Assembly: GCF_026914265.1 (NCBI RefSeq)
Contig: NC_069135.1
Location: 1,505,001-1,569,000 of the forward strand
DNA length: 64,000 nt
Origin: Mya arenaria
Taxonomy: Eukaryota; Mollusca; Bivalvia; Myida; Myidae
Direction of reading: 5' to 3'
Notes under the pieces: model-generated
The model's input: only the letters and a program-made list of their open reading frames with translations
Told to the model about the DNA's origin: nothing
Database searches by the model: none
In this document: positions 1 to 13,100 of the stretch, in pieces
How the letters are laid out: each line of letters opens with the position of its first letter
How positions within the stretch are numbered: position 1 is the first letter of the stretch
Position numbers and translations under genes: made by a program

Positions 1-94
1 ATCACCAGAGATTCTCATGATACAACCAATATATGATATTGTGATGATAGGAATTCAATCGAAAACAACGGCATTATTAGATATTAAAACGAAC

Positions 95-285
95 CGTAAA
101 TGCTAGAACGACGTCACTTCCGGCATGTACAAACTCCTCGTACATCTGCATGACCAGTTCCGGGTGCTCGATAGTCACTTCCGGCACGAAAGTGCCCGCC
201 TGAAGGTAACCTTTTCGCTCGAACTCGAAAATGTATCCCTCCGCCACCACCAGATTTCCGCCATTCTTCAGCCGTTTCAAGAGTG
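95..285 (-). CDS. BHMT: BHMT, one internal exon (partial gene)
   Basis: This exon encodes a stretch very like the N-terminal part of betaine-homocysteine S-methyltransferase, the zinc enzyme that methylates homocysteine from betaine in the cytosol. Visible pieces are [20 protein letters not shown], then [14 protein letters not shown], then [23 protein letters not shown]. These follow the family pattern ERL-GE-VIGDGGF-FALEKRGY-KAG--TPE---EHPE--RQLH-EF-RAGSNV-QTFT. The acceptor AG lies at 286-287. The donor reads ACG|GTTCGT with the exon ending at 95, and the exon holds 2 + 189 nt. The catalytic cysteine motifs lie further downstream and would be off the left edge. No upstream start exon was recognised in 300-5000. 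The family call comes from remembered protein pattern; BHMT and BHMT2 are not separated. Confidence 0.8.
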
Positions 286-1259
286 CTGGAGTTATTCACG
301 TGTGAAATTATACATTGTTAAACTTAATTTAAGTGGTGAGGGAGTTAAGATATGCGCCCTGAGAGAGGTTTAAAAAACTTTACTTATTTAATGCGTGTGA
401 TAAAATGATCCTAAACTGCATGGTCTGTCATCATGTTCATGTTTCGCAAACATGACTGAGTCGGAGTATTAGGATATCTATCATCCTCTGCATCTACATT
501 ACCAACCTGAGACCAATATTTCTTCCGATGGATTCTTCTGTTGGCAGGCTAAACCTACAACAGTAGCTTTATGTTGGTCTAGATAAGCCCTTTGAATATA
601 GGTCATACGTCTACGACCTATATTTCATTCGATATCTGAGTTAAGAATCTGCGGTGATAGTTATTTATAGCTAAAGCATGTTTTTAATTGCGAACAATTT
701 TGTTTCAAACACTTTCTGGAAAACGAAAACAGAATAGGGATGGTCATAACAGATTGGTAAGTTTTACAGCGAACACTTCTGAATTAATGAGATTCAGTGT
801 TCGTACCTGCATTAAATTATGATGCATGTTTCAATAAAATTAATTGTAAACAAATAACGTTAGAACATCGTCGGATTCACGATGATTGGAGTGGAACGGA
901 ACGGAACAATGACATTAGTGTAGCTACAGTGATAACTTCCTTGCTGTTGCTAAACCAGAAATAGTGTGCTCATGGAAGGTGCATAGTAATACATGACTAC
1001 ATATTTTGAACACGAGAAAACCTCGTTCAACCTATTAAGTTACTATACATCATGTTGACTATAAAAAAAAAATCTTCCTTTAGGTATGCTTTAATTATAT
1101 AGCATAAACTGGTTTCAGAAATGCATGCGGGTCTCCGGGTCTTACATGTAAAACTCTGCATGTGCCTACTCTGATTCCTGCACTGACTGGAAACTTACGA
1201 TCAATACAAAAACATCAAAAATACTAATATTTTCAAAATGCCGACAACCAAATTTATGT
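286..1259. other. Non-coding, nothing recognised
   Basis: This is AT-rich DNA upstream of the BHMT exon. I see no conserved reading frame, RNA gene or clear repeat. It may be BHMT intron. Confidence 0.4.
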
Positions 1260-2200
1260 TTTTCACTAAACTATCAACCGCTTGAAATAGTGAAGGAATA
1301 TAAATATGAAGGTGTGCTGTTTAGTAGAACAGGTTCTTTCTATAAAAACAAATTACCTGTTGCACCGCTGGTAACTAGAGTAACTTATTGTCTTCTCAAA
1401 AACTTTGATAGACTCAAACTGCTCATCGATCTTCAAATATACTTATTCAATAAAACAGTTGAACCAATTTTAATCGACGTTTTAATTGACGGCGCAGAAA
1501 TTTGGGTTAGAGGAATCTTGATGTCATAGAAAGAGTTCAGCTGAAGAGTTTTTAAGCATATGCTCAAATTAAAATGTTCAACTCCAGGGTTTATGGCTAA
1601 ACTGGGACAACACCAGTAACGTTTACTTACCTCCAGACATTATAAAAACTAGATATCGATGTTTCTTCAATATGAAGTAAATATTAACAAAGTGTGGGTT
1701 TGAAGGAAATACCAACAAGATGTAAATCCTAAATGGCTTAAAGTTGCGGTTAAGTGCAAGCTGAAGGATATATTCTTAACATCGTGGTACTCCTTTGAAT
1801 CATTTTATAAAATCTTCATTTGGCTATGAAAAGTATCTTCATTCAGCAACATTATCATTAATGTATCCACTTATCAAGTTTAGTACAAGAAACCACAGAC
1901 TTCCAATAGAAACTGGTAATTGAAATAGTGAAGGAAGATCTTCACCTCTAGTACATACCAGTCAATGAACGGATATGACAAACATGTAACCAACTAGGGA
2001 ATGAATTTCATCTTTTATTCGAGTGTAAGGATAACGAACCTACGTAAGCATTATATAAAACCATATTCTAACACATATCCAAACATATATATAAACTGGT
2101 AAACACAACTTATAAAAAAGTTATTCAGTAAATATGTGTTAAAGGGTCTCTGCTTTTCTTGAACAAACTCGTCGAAATATTAATTTTCTTATTTATTTAA
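1260..2200 (+). mobile_element. LINE (non-LTR retrotransposon) 3' fragment, decayed
   Basis: Peptides typical of the C-terminal end of a non-LTR retrotransposon polymerase appear in order on the plus strand: EYKYEGVLFSRTGSFY, then LLKNFDRLK-LIDLQIYLFN, KTVEPIL and EIWVRG (1290-1529); then FRTRNHRLPIETGNW near 1880 and GNEFHLLFECK-like near 2000-2030. The order and spacing match the thumb and C-terminal region after the YxDD palm of bivalve LINEs. The palm itself is absent. The frame is interrupted by several stops and shifts, so this is a 5'-truncated dead copy. The clade was not determined. Confidence 0.7.
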
Positions 2201-5080
2201 GACATTTTGCATGTATTACTTAAAAGATGTGACTCTCCCAGTTGTATTTAATCAACGTGAATACTTAAATATCACTGTTTGAATCCAGTGAGCCATGTGC
2301 AATATTCATTATTACTTTTGTTTGACGGGAATATCTGGTCTTTAAATATTTGATACACTTGAATGTTGGTTATGTCTGAATACTCAATTTGAGCCTGTGA
2401 ATGATATTGACTTCTCTTTTTATTGCACGTGTTTATATTGAAACCATGGGATACATTTAAAAGCGACAAACCCACGCATGAATTTCCACCGTTTCGAAAT
2501 TTAGAGTAAAAATGCTTTAAAAATGCTTTTAATTTGCATACAAAAACGTTTCAGACGCATAGATAAATTTATGTATATGCATGCGTTATTCCTCACTAAC
2601 TTGGTGCATGCAAATTTTATCTGCTAAGATTATTAACACATTCATAAATACGTACGACGTTGTGATGACGTGTCACGGGTTTTAAAAGTAGTAATAGTAA
2701 AAGTAGTGTCCGGAATACACGGTTAGTCACGAAGTCTTAGTCGACTATGAAGCAATGTTGTTATAACTATTAGTTGCCCAACGCTCACTTCGAAAGTATC
2801 CAAGTAAAACAGCATACAAGTTTTAAGCGTTTTATTTGATTGTGATAATAATGAATAACAGTGGTAACAATTCCTTTTCACTAGTTTAAAATGTTCATAT
2901 ATTTTGTAATTTTGATAGGAAATCCTAACAGAGGTGTATCCTCGACGCTTGTCAAAACCAGAATAATGTTTTATCAGTATCTTTTGGTCAGTATCTACCA
3001 CGTGACTGTCACAAGGCTATTAATAAGTTAATATTACATAACTTTTTTCCATGCTGGACCGCCGCATTTAGAAATAAGACGTTTTAACAGCAAAATGCGC
3101 TTAGGGCGATATGCATTAAAGATAAATATCTAAAGCATGTACTTATAACGTGGTGGATACGTAACGAACAAAAGAACATTGTAAAATTAATATGCAATGT
3201 ACATTTGAATATTGCAAAACATATATGTATTCTTATAAAATAAAATTCCGTGACTAAAATGCTACAAGTAAATTATTGCAAATAATTGGCGTTGTAGCAG
3301 TTGTGCAATTATTAAAAAGTAGTCGTGAATATATATATATGTCTAATGTTGCGATAGTTTAACTTGCTAATTTTACTAAAGAGTCAATATTTTTATGTTA
3401 GCACTACTACCAAAAAGTAACACATGATTATTAAAGCAACTGAAACCTCCAATATTTTTTATTTTCTTCAAGCAATATAATTATATTATGCATTACCGTT
3501 TTCTGTTGACATATTCTTCCTGGCTGCCGTCCGGACTATATGAAGGTCTAAGCCTGTCTGTCAAGCAGTTTAAATCTTGATACTAGCCGAGGAGTTCCGA
3601 TTGGGTACTAGTCAATAGTTTGCTCGCCATTATAATGTTTGTCGTTAGATGCGAACCGGGGATTGCAAATTTCTATATATAAAGCATTAAATGTAAATTT
3701 TTGGCAATATCTGTCTCTAAATATATAAAGCTTTTGTTTTTGTTGAGCAGGTGTTATTCGCCTATTGTTTGTTTTATTTTCGGCAATTTTAATTCGAACC
3801 TGCGCTAGACGGACCCACTTCAATTGCAAATAAGCGCCTAGGATTCAAACCTGTTGTCTACTAGCCGGCGTTAATAAATCTCCATTGACATGCAGAATAG
3901 ATCCCTGCCTGGAATTCAGTTACATATACTTTTAAATGAGTTTTAAATAACCATGATTGTTTCAAATGAACCTGAAAATGCCTAGCTGAACATGAGTCAA
4001 AGGAGCGTTAAGCGAAGAATGTTCAACATTACACTTTTCGCTAATGTTCCCTCAGTCGAATTTTCGGGTTTTATTTTCGGCTACTCAGGACAAAAGCTCC
4101 AGCGATCTAAATAGCTCACATTGTAGGGCTCGTGGCCTAGTTCATCCCCCCACTTTTCGTTATGGTCCCCTTAGTCGAAATTTCTGGTCAGTTCGTACCC
4201 AAAATGGCTTTTACAGCAGCAAATCTGAATAAAGATTACCTTAAGTTGGTATGGTCCCGTTGCCCTTTCCTGTATTTTAAGATGAGAAATTGGTATTTCA
4301 GAAAAAAATAATTATTTTGGTGGTCTACTTATTTAATAAACCCGTCGCAATCAAAATTTTACCAAATGACCTAAAACAGTAAAATCTCATTTTTTTCTTA
4401 CCCCTATTTATATTCCTATAAACAGCTGGAAATCATACAATGGTTTACTAAAGTAGTATATAGTAAACCTAAATCATTATATTTATAGTGAAAACATGTA
4501 GCAGCTAGCTACCAGCAGCGTAGCAGCTAGCTGCCAGCATCATATCAACTTGCTGCTAGCAGCTTGCTGCTATGCTGCTGTGTTGCTAACTTCACGCACA
4601 TGCGATAACAGCGTTGAATTAATGTATACGCAGAACAATTACGTGAATCTTAGATGCCATATTACTAATAAGTTTTTTGGCATTAAAATATTGCAAAATA
4701 GGGTAATTCACGTCCAATTCGCGGCAATCTGACTGCGAAATATTTTCTAAAATGTACTTTGTGTCTTTTAAATTACACATTAGTATCCAACAAGCAATAC
4801 TTTTGGTTCTTAAATATAATATGGGGCTGGAGCAGTGAGGTTTCCTTACCCGTAGGCAACGTTTGAATAATTAACTGAACACCGACATTCAGTATAGTTA
4901 CACGGAGTTGTAATCTGTAAAACATTGCAAGTATCAACACCCCTTAGCCTTCGATACTTGATCTTTGCCATTTCGGAAACAAATTGTATTTCAGTATGGC
5001 TTAGTTCACCCCTGAATGGACACCATGCATCAACATTTCACACTATTCAAGACTCGATGACAAAAAGCACTTGATTGTCA
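2201..5080. other. Intergenic, no gene recognised
   Basis: No conserved coding frame was found. Two small structures are visible. A motif CACTTTTCG(C/T)TA-TG-TCCC occurs at about 4033 and again at about 4150. A GC-rich patch at 4498-4580 is made of CAGCTAGC/GCAGCTTGCTGCT words that can fold on themselves. Confidence 0.4.
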
Positions 5081-5176
5081 CGTGTTCATGGTCAGACTAC
5101 GTGGGAATCTCTCATGTTCATGGTCAGACTACGTGGGAATCTCTCGTGTTCATGGTCAAACTACGTGGGAATCTCA
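5081..5176. repeat. Three tandem copies of a 32-bp unit
   Basis: Three head-to-tail 32-bp units contain TTCATGGTCAGACTACGTGG and differ at only a few bases (5081-5112, 5113-5144, 5145-5176). No gene overlaps them. Confidence 0.85.
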
Positions 5177-5659
5177 TCTTGTTTGATAGGTTTTCCGTAG
5201 AACCCACAGGTTGATGAGAAATTGCAGGAACAAGAATTGTATATTGTGCATGTATGATAAACACGAAATAATCTAGCATGCATAGCTTGACGATATGCAC
5301 CTCTATCTTGCAATATTGCAGAGTTAAATATTCATTGTTAGCCGGGTCGGATGAATGGAAGAACGATACGGCGACTATATTGATGCTGCACGATATTTTG
5401 GGACTTTATAATTGTAATAAGTTCAGAAGTTCAAAACCTTAAAAACTGTTATAAAGTTGCCACGCTAAGTAACAGTACAATGTAACTGTTGAGTTTGTAA
5501 ACTGCTATCCTTAATCCCAGGCACTTGAATACTGACATGACATGCATGGTGCCATTTATAGTAAGAAACACATGCAAATGGGATCCTCCAATGTGAAAAC
5601 AAGCGCGTCCGATTTCCTCAGCTTAGAATCAAGCGGTATTCAAAAAGTAGTTTAGTGAA
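5177..5659. other. Intergenic spacer, nothing recognised
   Basis: AT-rich spacer between the 32-bp triplicate and the large minisatellite. No feature was seen. Confidence 0.4.
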
Positions 5660-8185
5660 AGTGATGAGCCTTGTTCCACATGTAGCGAGGGGATGGGTCT
5701 TGCTACACATGTGGACAGGGGAATGGGCCTTGTTCCACATGTAGCCAGATTGATGGGCATTGCTACACATGTGGCCAGGGGGATGAGCCTTGTTCCACAT
5801 GCGACCAGATTGGTGGGCCTTGCTACACATGTAGCGAGGAGATGGGTCTTGCTACACATGTGGACAGGGGAATGGGCCTTGTTCCACATGTGGCCAGATT
5901 GATGGGCATTGCTACACATGTGGCCAGGGGGATGAGCCTTGTTCCACATGCGGCCAGATTGGTGGGCCTTGCTACACATGTAGCCAGGGGATGGGACTTG
6001 CTACACATGTGGACAGGGGAAGGGCCTTGCTACACATGTAGCCAGATTGATGGGCATTGCTACACATGTGACCAGGGGGATGAGCCTTGTTCCACATGCG
6101 GCCAGATTGGTGGGCCTTGCTACACATGTAGCCAGGGGATGGGTCTTGCTACACATGTGGACAGGGGAATGGGCCTTGCTACACATGTAGCCAGGGGGAT
6201 GGGCCTTGCTACACATGCGGCTAGATTGGTGGGCCTTGCTACACATGTAGCGAGGGGATGGGCCTTGCTACACATGAAGCCAGATTGATGAGCATTGCTA
6301 CACATGTGGCCAGGGGGATGGGCCTTGCTACACATGAAGCGAGGGGATGGGCCTTGCTACACATGTGGCCAAGGGGATGGGCCTTGCTACACATGTAGCG
6401 AGGGGATGGGCCTTGCTACACATGTAGCCAGATTGATTGGCATTGCTACACATGTGGCCAGGGGGATGGGCCTTGCTACACATGTATCCAGGGGGGTGGG
6501 CCTTGCTACACATGTGGCCAGGGAGATGGGCCTTGCTACACATGTAGCCAGGTGGTGGGTCTTGCTACACATGCAGCCAGATTGATGGGCATTGCTACAC
6601 ATGTAGCCAGATTGATGAGCCTTGCTACACATGAAGCCTGATTGATGGGCCTCGCTTCACATGTAGCCAAGGTGGTGGGTTTTTATACACATGTAGCCAG
6701 GGGATGGGCCTTGCTACACATGTAACCAGGGGAATGGACCTTGTTCCACATGTAGCCAGGGGGATGGGCATTGCTACACATGTGGCCAGGGGGAAGAGCC
6801 TTGTTCCCCATGCGGCCAGATTGGTGGGCATTGCTACACATGTAGCTAGGGGATGGGTCTTGCTACACATGTGGACAGGGGAATGGGCCTTGCTACACAT
6901 GTGGCCAGGCGGATGGGCCTTGCTACACATGCGGCCAGATTGATTGGCTTTGCTACACATGTAGCCAAGGGGATGGGTCTTGCTACACATGTAGCCAAAC
7001 GGATGGGCCTTGCTACACATGTGGCTAGATTGATGGGCCTTGCTACACATGTAGCCAGGGAGATGGTCATTGCTACAAATGAAGCCAGGGGATGGACCTT
7101 GCTACACATATGGCTAGATTGATGGGCCTTGCTACACATGAAGCCTGATTGATGGGTCTCGCTTCACATGTAGCCATGCGGATGGGCCTTGCTACATATG
7201 TGGCTAGATTGATTGGCCTTGCTACACATGTAGCCTTGCTACACATGTAGCCAGGGGGATGGGCCTTGCTACACATGTAGCCAGGGAGATGGGCCTTGCT
7301 ACACATGTAGCCAGGGGGTGGGCCTTGCTACACATGTAGCCAGGGGATGGGCTTTGCTACACATGTAGCCAGGGAGATGGGCCTTGCTACACATGTAGCC
7401 AGGGGGATGGGCCTTGCTACACATGTAGCCAGGGAGATGGGCCTTGCTACACATGTAGCCAGGGGGATGGGCCTTGCTACACATGCGGCCAGATTGATGG
7501 GCCTTGCTACACATGTGGCCAGGGGATGGGTTTTGCTACACGTGAAGCCAGGGGGATGGGCCTTGCTACACATGTAGCCAGGAGGATGGGCCTTGCTACA
7601 CGTGTAACTAGAGTGATTGGCCTTGCTAAATGTGGTCAGAGTGATGAGCCTTGCTACATATGTAGCCAGAGTGATGGGCTTTGCTAAAAATATAGCTAGA
7701 GTGATGAGCCTTGCTACATATGTAACTAGAGTGATTGGCCTTGCTAAACGTGGTCAGAGCGATGAGCCTTGCTAAACATGTAGCCAGAGCGGTGAGATAT
7801 GCTGCATGACAGTCGAGGGGTGAATGCGAAAAGGTTCTAAGTGACATTAAATAAAGAAGCAGATAGAACCTTTTCGCTTTCACCCCTGGATGTGTAGGCC
7901 AGAGGGATGGATCCTAATGCAAATGTAGCAAGAATAATGCGCCTTCCTGCACATATATAGCCAGAGTAATGGGCCTTGCTAAACATGTAGCCAGAGGGAT
8001 GAGACTTGCCGCACTTGTAGGCAAAGTGATTGGCCTTGCAAGACATGTAGCAAGATTGCTAGGCATTGCTTTACATGCAGCGAGAGTAATAAGACATGGT
8101 ACACATGTAGCCAGAGGAAAGGGTATTGCTACACATGTAGCAAGACAGAAGGGCATTGCTTTACATGTAGCCAGTGTTATGTCAC
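5660..8185. repeat. Minisatellite, about 30-bp unit, over 80 copies
   Basis: The unit is close to ATGGGCCTTGCTACACATGT followed by AGCCAGGGGG or variants such as AGCCAGATTG. Between about 5684 and 6280 the units form a higher-order repeat of five monomers (about 148 bp): the variant with 'gaggggatgggtctt' recurs near 5684, 5832, 5981 and 6129. From about 7600 to 8185 the units are strongly diverged, so the right end is older. Because the unit is near 30 nt, or ten codons, several frames stay open on both strands for hundreds of bases, giving peptides such as MCSKAHPPGY repeated. I read these as by-products of the repeat, not genes. Confidence 0.95.
7816..7887. mobile_element. 72-bp hairpin element (copy 1) inside the minisatellite
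   Basis: Inverted arms of about 23 bp, AGGGGTGAATGCGAAAAGG and its near-exact complement CCTTTTCGCTTTCACCCCT, surround a loop of about 25 bp. A second copy with the same arms and loop lies near 37531-37600, so this is a mobile or dispersed unit and not a chance palindrome. It has no coding capacity. Family unknown. Confidence 0.75.
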
Positions 8186-9987
8186 TTTTAACATTTGTAA
8201 AGGTTTGTAGTCAACAATATATAGTGTGCATGACACCTGGGACCAATAACAGTTGCCGTTTTTAATAATTAATGACGATTTTCGTGAAGGTACATCTTTT
8301 TTCACTTGATACCGCTCAGCTGTAAATCATAAAGCGCGTTGGTATCAATCGAATCATTGTTATCAGTGATCAACTCAACTGACGACAGCATGTTCAGACT
8401 GACTCGTGTTTTATCGCTTGGTTTCTTCTCCCTTTAATCCTTCTCCCAGACGACACCAACAATGAAGATGACACTGATGCCAGGGCAACAAATCACTTTT
8501 AAACAAACAACAGATGAGTTTAAATTAAATTGATACTGTCAGAGCCCTATCACTTATACATGTGTGCCTTGAGTAGAAATTAGCAAACGGAAGAACATTA
8601 AAACCTTTGGGTGCTTTATACTTCAATAATATCTCCAAATGACATTGTTCACACACTACATAAGAACGGTTACATGTATATGCAAATCACAATAAACAAT
8701 ATTGCACTGCTGTGTCACTTTGTTACTACTATCAGGTCTACAATCAAACAATCATTCACACAGAACTGCTCACCAAATATCTTATCAAACCTATAATATT
8801 GTACCTTATTGGTCTCCTTATTACTTGTGTCAAAAGTCAATGACATATTTCAACTAAATCATCTTTGTCTGTTACAAATTACATAACAGCTTTACATATA
8901 CATTTTGTACATTTGTTCGATAATTGTTTGAATCAGTGTATTAAGATAGAGGAGAAATATATAACAATCTTGCATTGAAACAAGCAGTTTTCTCTTTCTT
9001 TCATGCTTGTTATACATTACAATAAGCGCCCCACAGAGAACCCCTAGCTTTGTTGTTTTCAAATAAAGGGGCATAACTCAACTGTATTAAAGTAAGAGTT
9101 AAGGTCCCTCTATACATGTACGTATAGCCCCTTTGAACATGTGTACCAATTTTCATTGGAATATCTTGGAACTGGTTTTTGAGATTTCAATTTTTTTACT
9201 TTGGAAAATAGACCAGCTAAAAATGATATTTACTTTACATTGACTTGGAAAGCTTGTACCAAATATTGGCTAACAGACATCACATATGAAATGACATCAT
9301 GCATTTTTCTTACTAGCAAGGGAAGTATTAATGTTCGTTTCCTACAATGGAACAAGCTACATTGTCAGAAACAGGGTAATCATACTTCAAAAACCACAAT
9401 GTTTCAAGCAGTGAGATTATCAGGTTCCAATCCACTATTTTTTTTTAATAAAGCACAGAAAGCATGAAATTAAATTCCATGAACTTGTCTTTGAGACTCT
9501 TTACCTATAACATCAAGGTTGCCAATGTTTATTCTCTTTAAGGGAGACTCCAAAGTTTTTTTCATAGTTCAATGGCTTTTTCCTCCAAAAATGTTTCATC
9601 TTATTTTTAGTTCAACCACATAGTCCATATACCAGTAGGTAAACTGCTAAGGATGGCCTGTAGTCACCATATGGTGAATGTCTGGCTCAAATGACCAGGC
9701 ACTAATGTCAAATTAAACAATCAGATGGTCAATTATACTTCTTCTAATTCTTTGTAAAATAAATGGCAGCACAAAGTTGCATTATCAAACAGATTTAGTG
9801 AAAAACTTCGCAAAAAAAAATCGACAAGTTGTAGTTCTAATTGGTTTCGTATATTTGAAAGTCTGGGCCACTCCATTTCACTCCCATAATGATTCTAGAC
9901 AGTACATTTAAGTTTAAACAGTCTATAAAGACAGTTTAAGAACACTATTTTAGACCACATTATGGCAATCTTTAAAGGTAATTCCAG
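8186..9987. other. Intergenic, no gene recognised
   Basis: AT-rich sequence downstream of UBA3. The open frames here are short and unlike any family I know. Confidence 0.4.
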
Positions 9988-9993
9988 TTTATT
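9988..9993 (-). promoter_or_regulatory. Possible UBA3 poly(A) signal AATAAA
   Basis: AATAAA on the minus strand about 125 nt past the UBA3 stop codon. It is the first perfect signal downstream. Actual use is inferred. Confidence 0.45.
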
Positions 9994-10117
9994 TCAAAGT
10001 CATCGTTACTTCAAGTTTAAGTCTTCTTATATGTTTTGTTTCAGTACATGTTCAACTTCTATCCACTTCAATCCCACAGTCTATATAGATCCACAATTTC
10101 ACAACAATGGACAGAGT

Positions 10118-13100
10118 TCACTCCATGTTGGTGGCGAGGCTCAGTTTGAAGGTCAAGGTCAGTGGAGTGGTCACATCAGCAACATACAGCTCCTGCCCGG
10201 ACACCAAGCCCAGCTCTGGAAAAAACAATTAAAATCAATGTACCAGCGAATGTATTATCGTTACTTATCGTACTAAAATGCATTAATATGAAATACAGGT
10301 ATAACATAATAATTATGTAATATCTTAATGATTATGATTCTTAGTCATAAAGATTTTATATAACATGTTCTAACTGACTATCATCAAAACATGCGTTTTT
10401 TCAACAGTCGGTGAACCAAATTATGACATAATGTCCGTCAAGTTGTAAAACTGCATTTATTAACAACTAAGCGAGGTATTCATTGGCTGGAAAACTGTTA
10501 TAATCTCAAACAAATACATAACATCTATTAATTTTGAGCTTTATAAAATTAACATATCGAAAAATAATCAATGGATGGTGAAAGGCGTATCAAGTTTTTG
10601 AGAAGCTTTTCAAGGAGTTTTGTTCTATTTGTTTTTACTTTTATTGCAAAAATGGTGTCTGTAAAGATGTCTGTCAGTAACGAAGAATTATTTTGATTAG
10701 TTTTGATAAAAAGTCAATCAATATACAACCTCTGATAGAATGTGTTATCTGACACAAGATTGGATTGTTAGTTACCCTTGAGAGTGATTTTCAGGTTTTG
10801 CCTAGTCTTCTCCTCTATAGACTTGACGGTCTGCATGTACAGGGTCTTGTTCTTACCCTGCACCATTGCCGTCACACCCGGCGACTTCATCTGACTGAAA
10901 AAGAAATATTTGTGAAGTCTGTAGCTGTTGCCAGGAAAAAAACATCCATTACTCAAGTGGATCCAGTTGGCCTACTTACTTACTAATTGTCAAATGTATA
11001 TGTGCAAGTCATATGCATTTTTCCATATTTTCTATCCTACCAATTAGTTTCAAAACGGTGTTTATGTACCTATACAATTCACCCGGCCACTTGCAGACTT
11101 CAACATTGACCTGATAACAGGGGGCATGATTATTTCTGCTTGAACAGGTCAGTTGGTCACTTTTTTTCTTAATCTTATGTAGGTGAGTCGGTGACATTAT
11201 ATTGATCCAATAGCAGTTGGTCACATATCGGTCAGTTGGTCACATTTTTCTTTATCTCATGTCAGTTGGTCACATTATATTTATCTCAGGTCCGGTGGTC
11301 TGATTATTTTTTATCTCATGTCAGTTGGTCTCGTAGTTTTTATCTCAACCACACTGCTTCCTTAAAACACTCAAATAAACATAAAATTACATAAGGTAAC
11401 TTTTAAGAAACCCCAGAAAGCTGTCCCCACTTGCCACTCACTATTCGGGGCTCTCTACAAGAAAGTTGATGACGTCCTGTAGCTTGTCGGACTCGGAGAA
11501 TGTTATTGCCTTGGGGATCTTACTGCACGCCATGCAGTCCTCCTGGGGTGAGAAACATGGACATGTGTTTAGGTTACCAGTAGCTGCTTGTTAGCATTAT
11601 ATTTTTTCAAGTGAATTAAAAATTACCACAATCAACTTAACCTAAGTGCTATTTTGACCATAAAACTATAAATGCTATAAAGCTGAATGCACTTGTAATG
11701 TAGCACATTCTTTTACAATTTACATGAGCTGTGACAGATTTTTTAAGGGAAAATTGAGCACAACATATTTGACAGTTCTATGTGCAGTAATTCCTATTTC
11801 TGTTTAGCCGGCAGTAAATAGTAAATGCACCTTTTTCTCTGCCTCAAAGGTATATGTGTAGATTCCTTCTGTGTCATTGAAGTTCATGTAGTTATTAAGA
11901 GGCATACAGCAACTGTAATGTACAATAATGGTTATATATGGTATAAAATACTCTGGGAAAAAAATCATTGCGGCCAATCATCTGATTTACAGTAGCTCAA
12001 ACTTTGTTACAGTGAGCTTGTGGTTTTTCTTTAAAAATGAGAGTATTGTAAGAATCTAACTTTTGGGTATATTTACAAAAAAAAAGACATTCAATATGGT
12101 CAAGAGCTGAACTTGAATTCACAATTCCTGTGTTCACCTTGTAGCCAGTTTGAACACCTCGGTAGAACAGGCAGCTGGAAAAAAGAGCAGATATTTCAGC
12201 AAGTACTTTATCTGATTTAGAAACATTATGAGAAAATTCAGATTATTTAATGTACAACAACTGTGTTTTTTTCTTAAAGTTTCTGATTAAGCAATACTTA
12301 AGCTATCAAATATAAATTACAAAAATTGAACAGCATTAGCAGCATGTAATGCAGTAAAAGAATTTTTCAAAGATATTAAATAGCAGGCGCAGCACAAATT
12401 TTGAAGGGCATACCTGCTATGACAGCATTCGTTGAGGCCACCGCTGGAATGATCCTTTTTACAACACCTAAAATATTATAACATTTAATGTGTTAATTGG
12501 TCCAAATTTAGTTGTCATACAAGTTGTTAATAATGTAAGAAAAAAGGAAAAACCAATTCAACATCAGACAAGATTTTATCTTTGCAAAATGCAAGAAACA
12601 TCAAGCTCTCATTGTTATATACCCGCATGCATTAACAATGGAGCATAAATTGCAAATCAATATCTCCAACTTGATATTGTGTATATGTGGAACATAACTC
12701 CCTTAACTAAGGCTGTACCCTGTGTAAGTCTGTAGTTGATATTGTGTATATGTGGAACATAACTCCCTTAACTAAGGCTGTACCCTGTGTAAGTCTGTAG
12801 TTGATATTGTGTATATGTGGAACATAACTCCCTTAACTAAGGCTGTACCCTGTGTAAGTCTGTAGTTGATATTGTGTATATGTGAACTTAACTCCCTTAA
12901 CTAATGCTGTACCCTGTGTAAGTCTGTAGTTGATATTGTGTATATGTGAACATAACTCCCTTAACTAAGGCTGTACCCTGTGTAAGTCTGTAGTTGATAT
13001 TGTGTATATGTGGAACATAACTCCCTTAACTAAGGCTGTACCCTGTGTAAGTCTGCAGTTGATATTGTGTATATGTGGAACATAACTCCCTTAACTAAGG

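Noticed and set aside
5618-7577. Many long open frames on both strands (repeats of MCSKAHPPGY, MGLATHVARGMG and similar)
   Set aside because: All arise from a roughly 30-bp tandem unit that keeps several frames open at once. There is no start context, splice structure or family match.
5660-8185. CRISPR-like array (regular repeats)
   Set aside because: Units are contiguous with no unique spacers, and the genome is animal.
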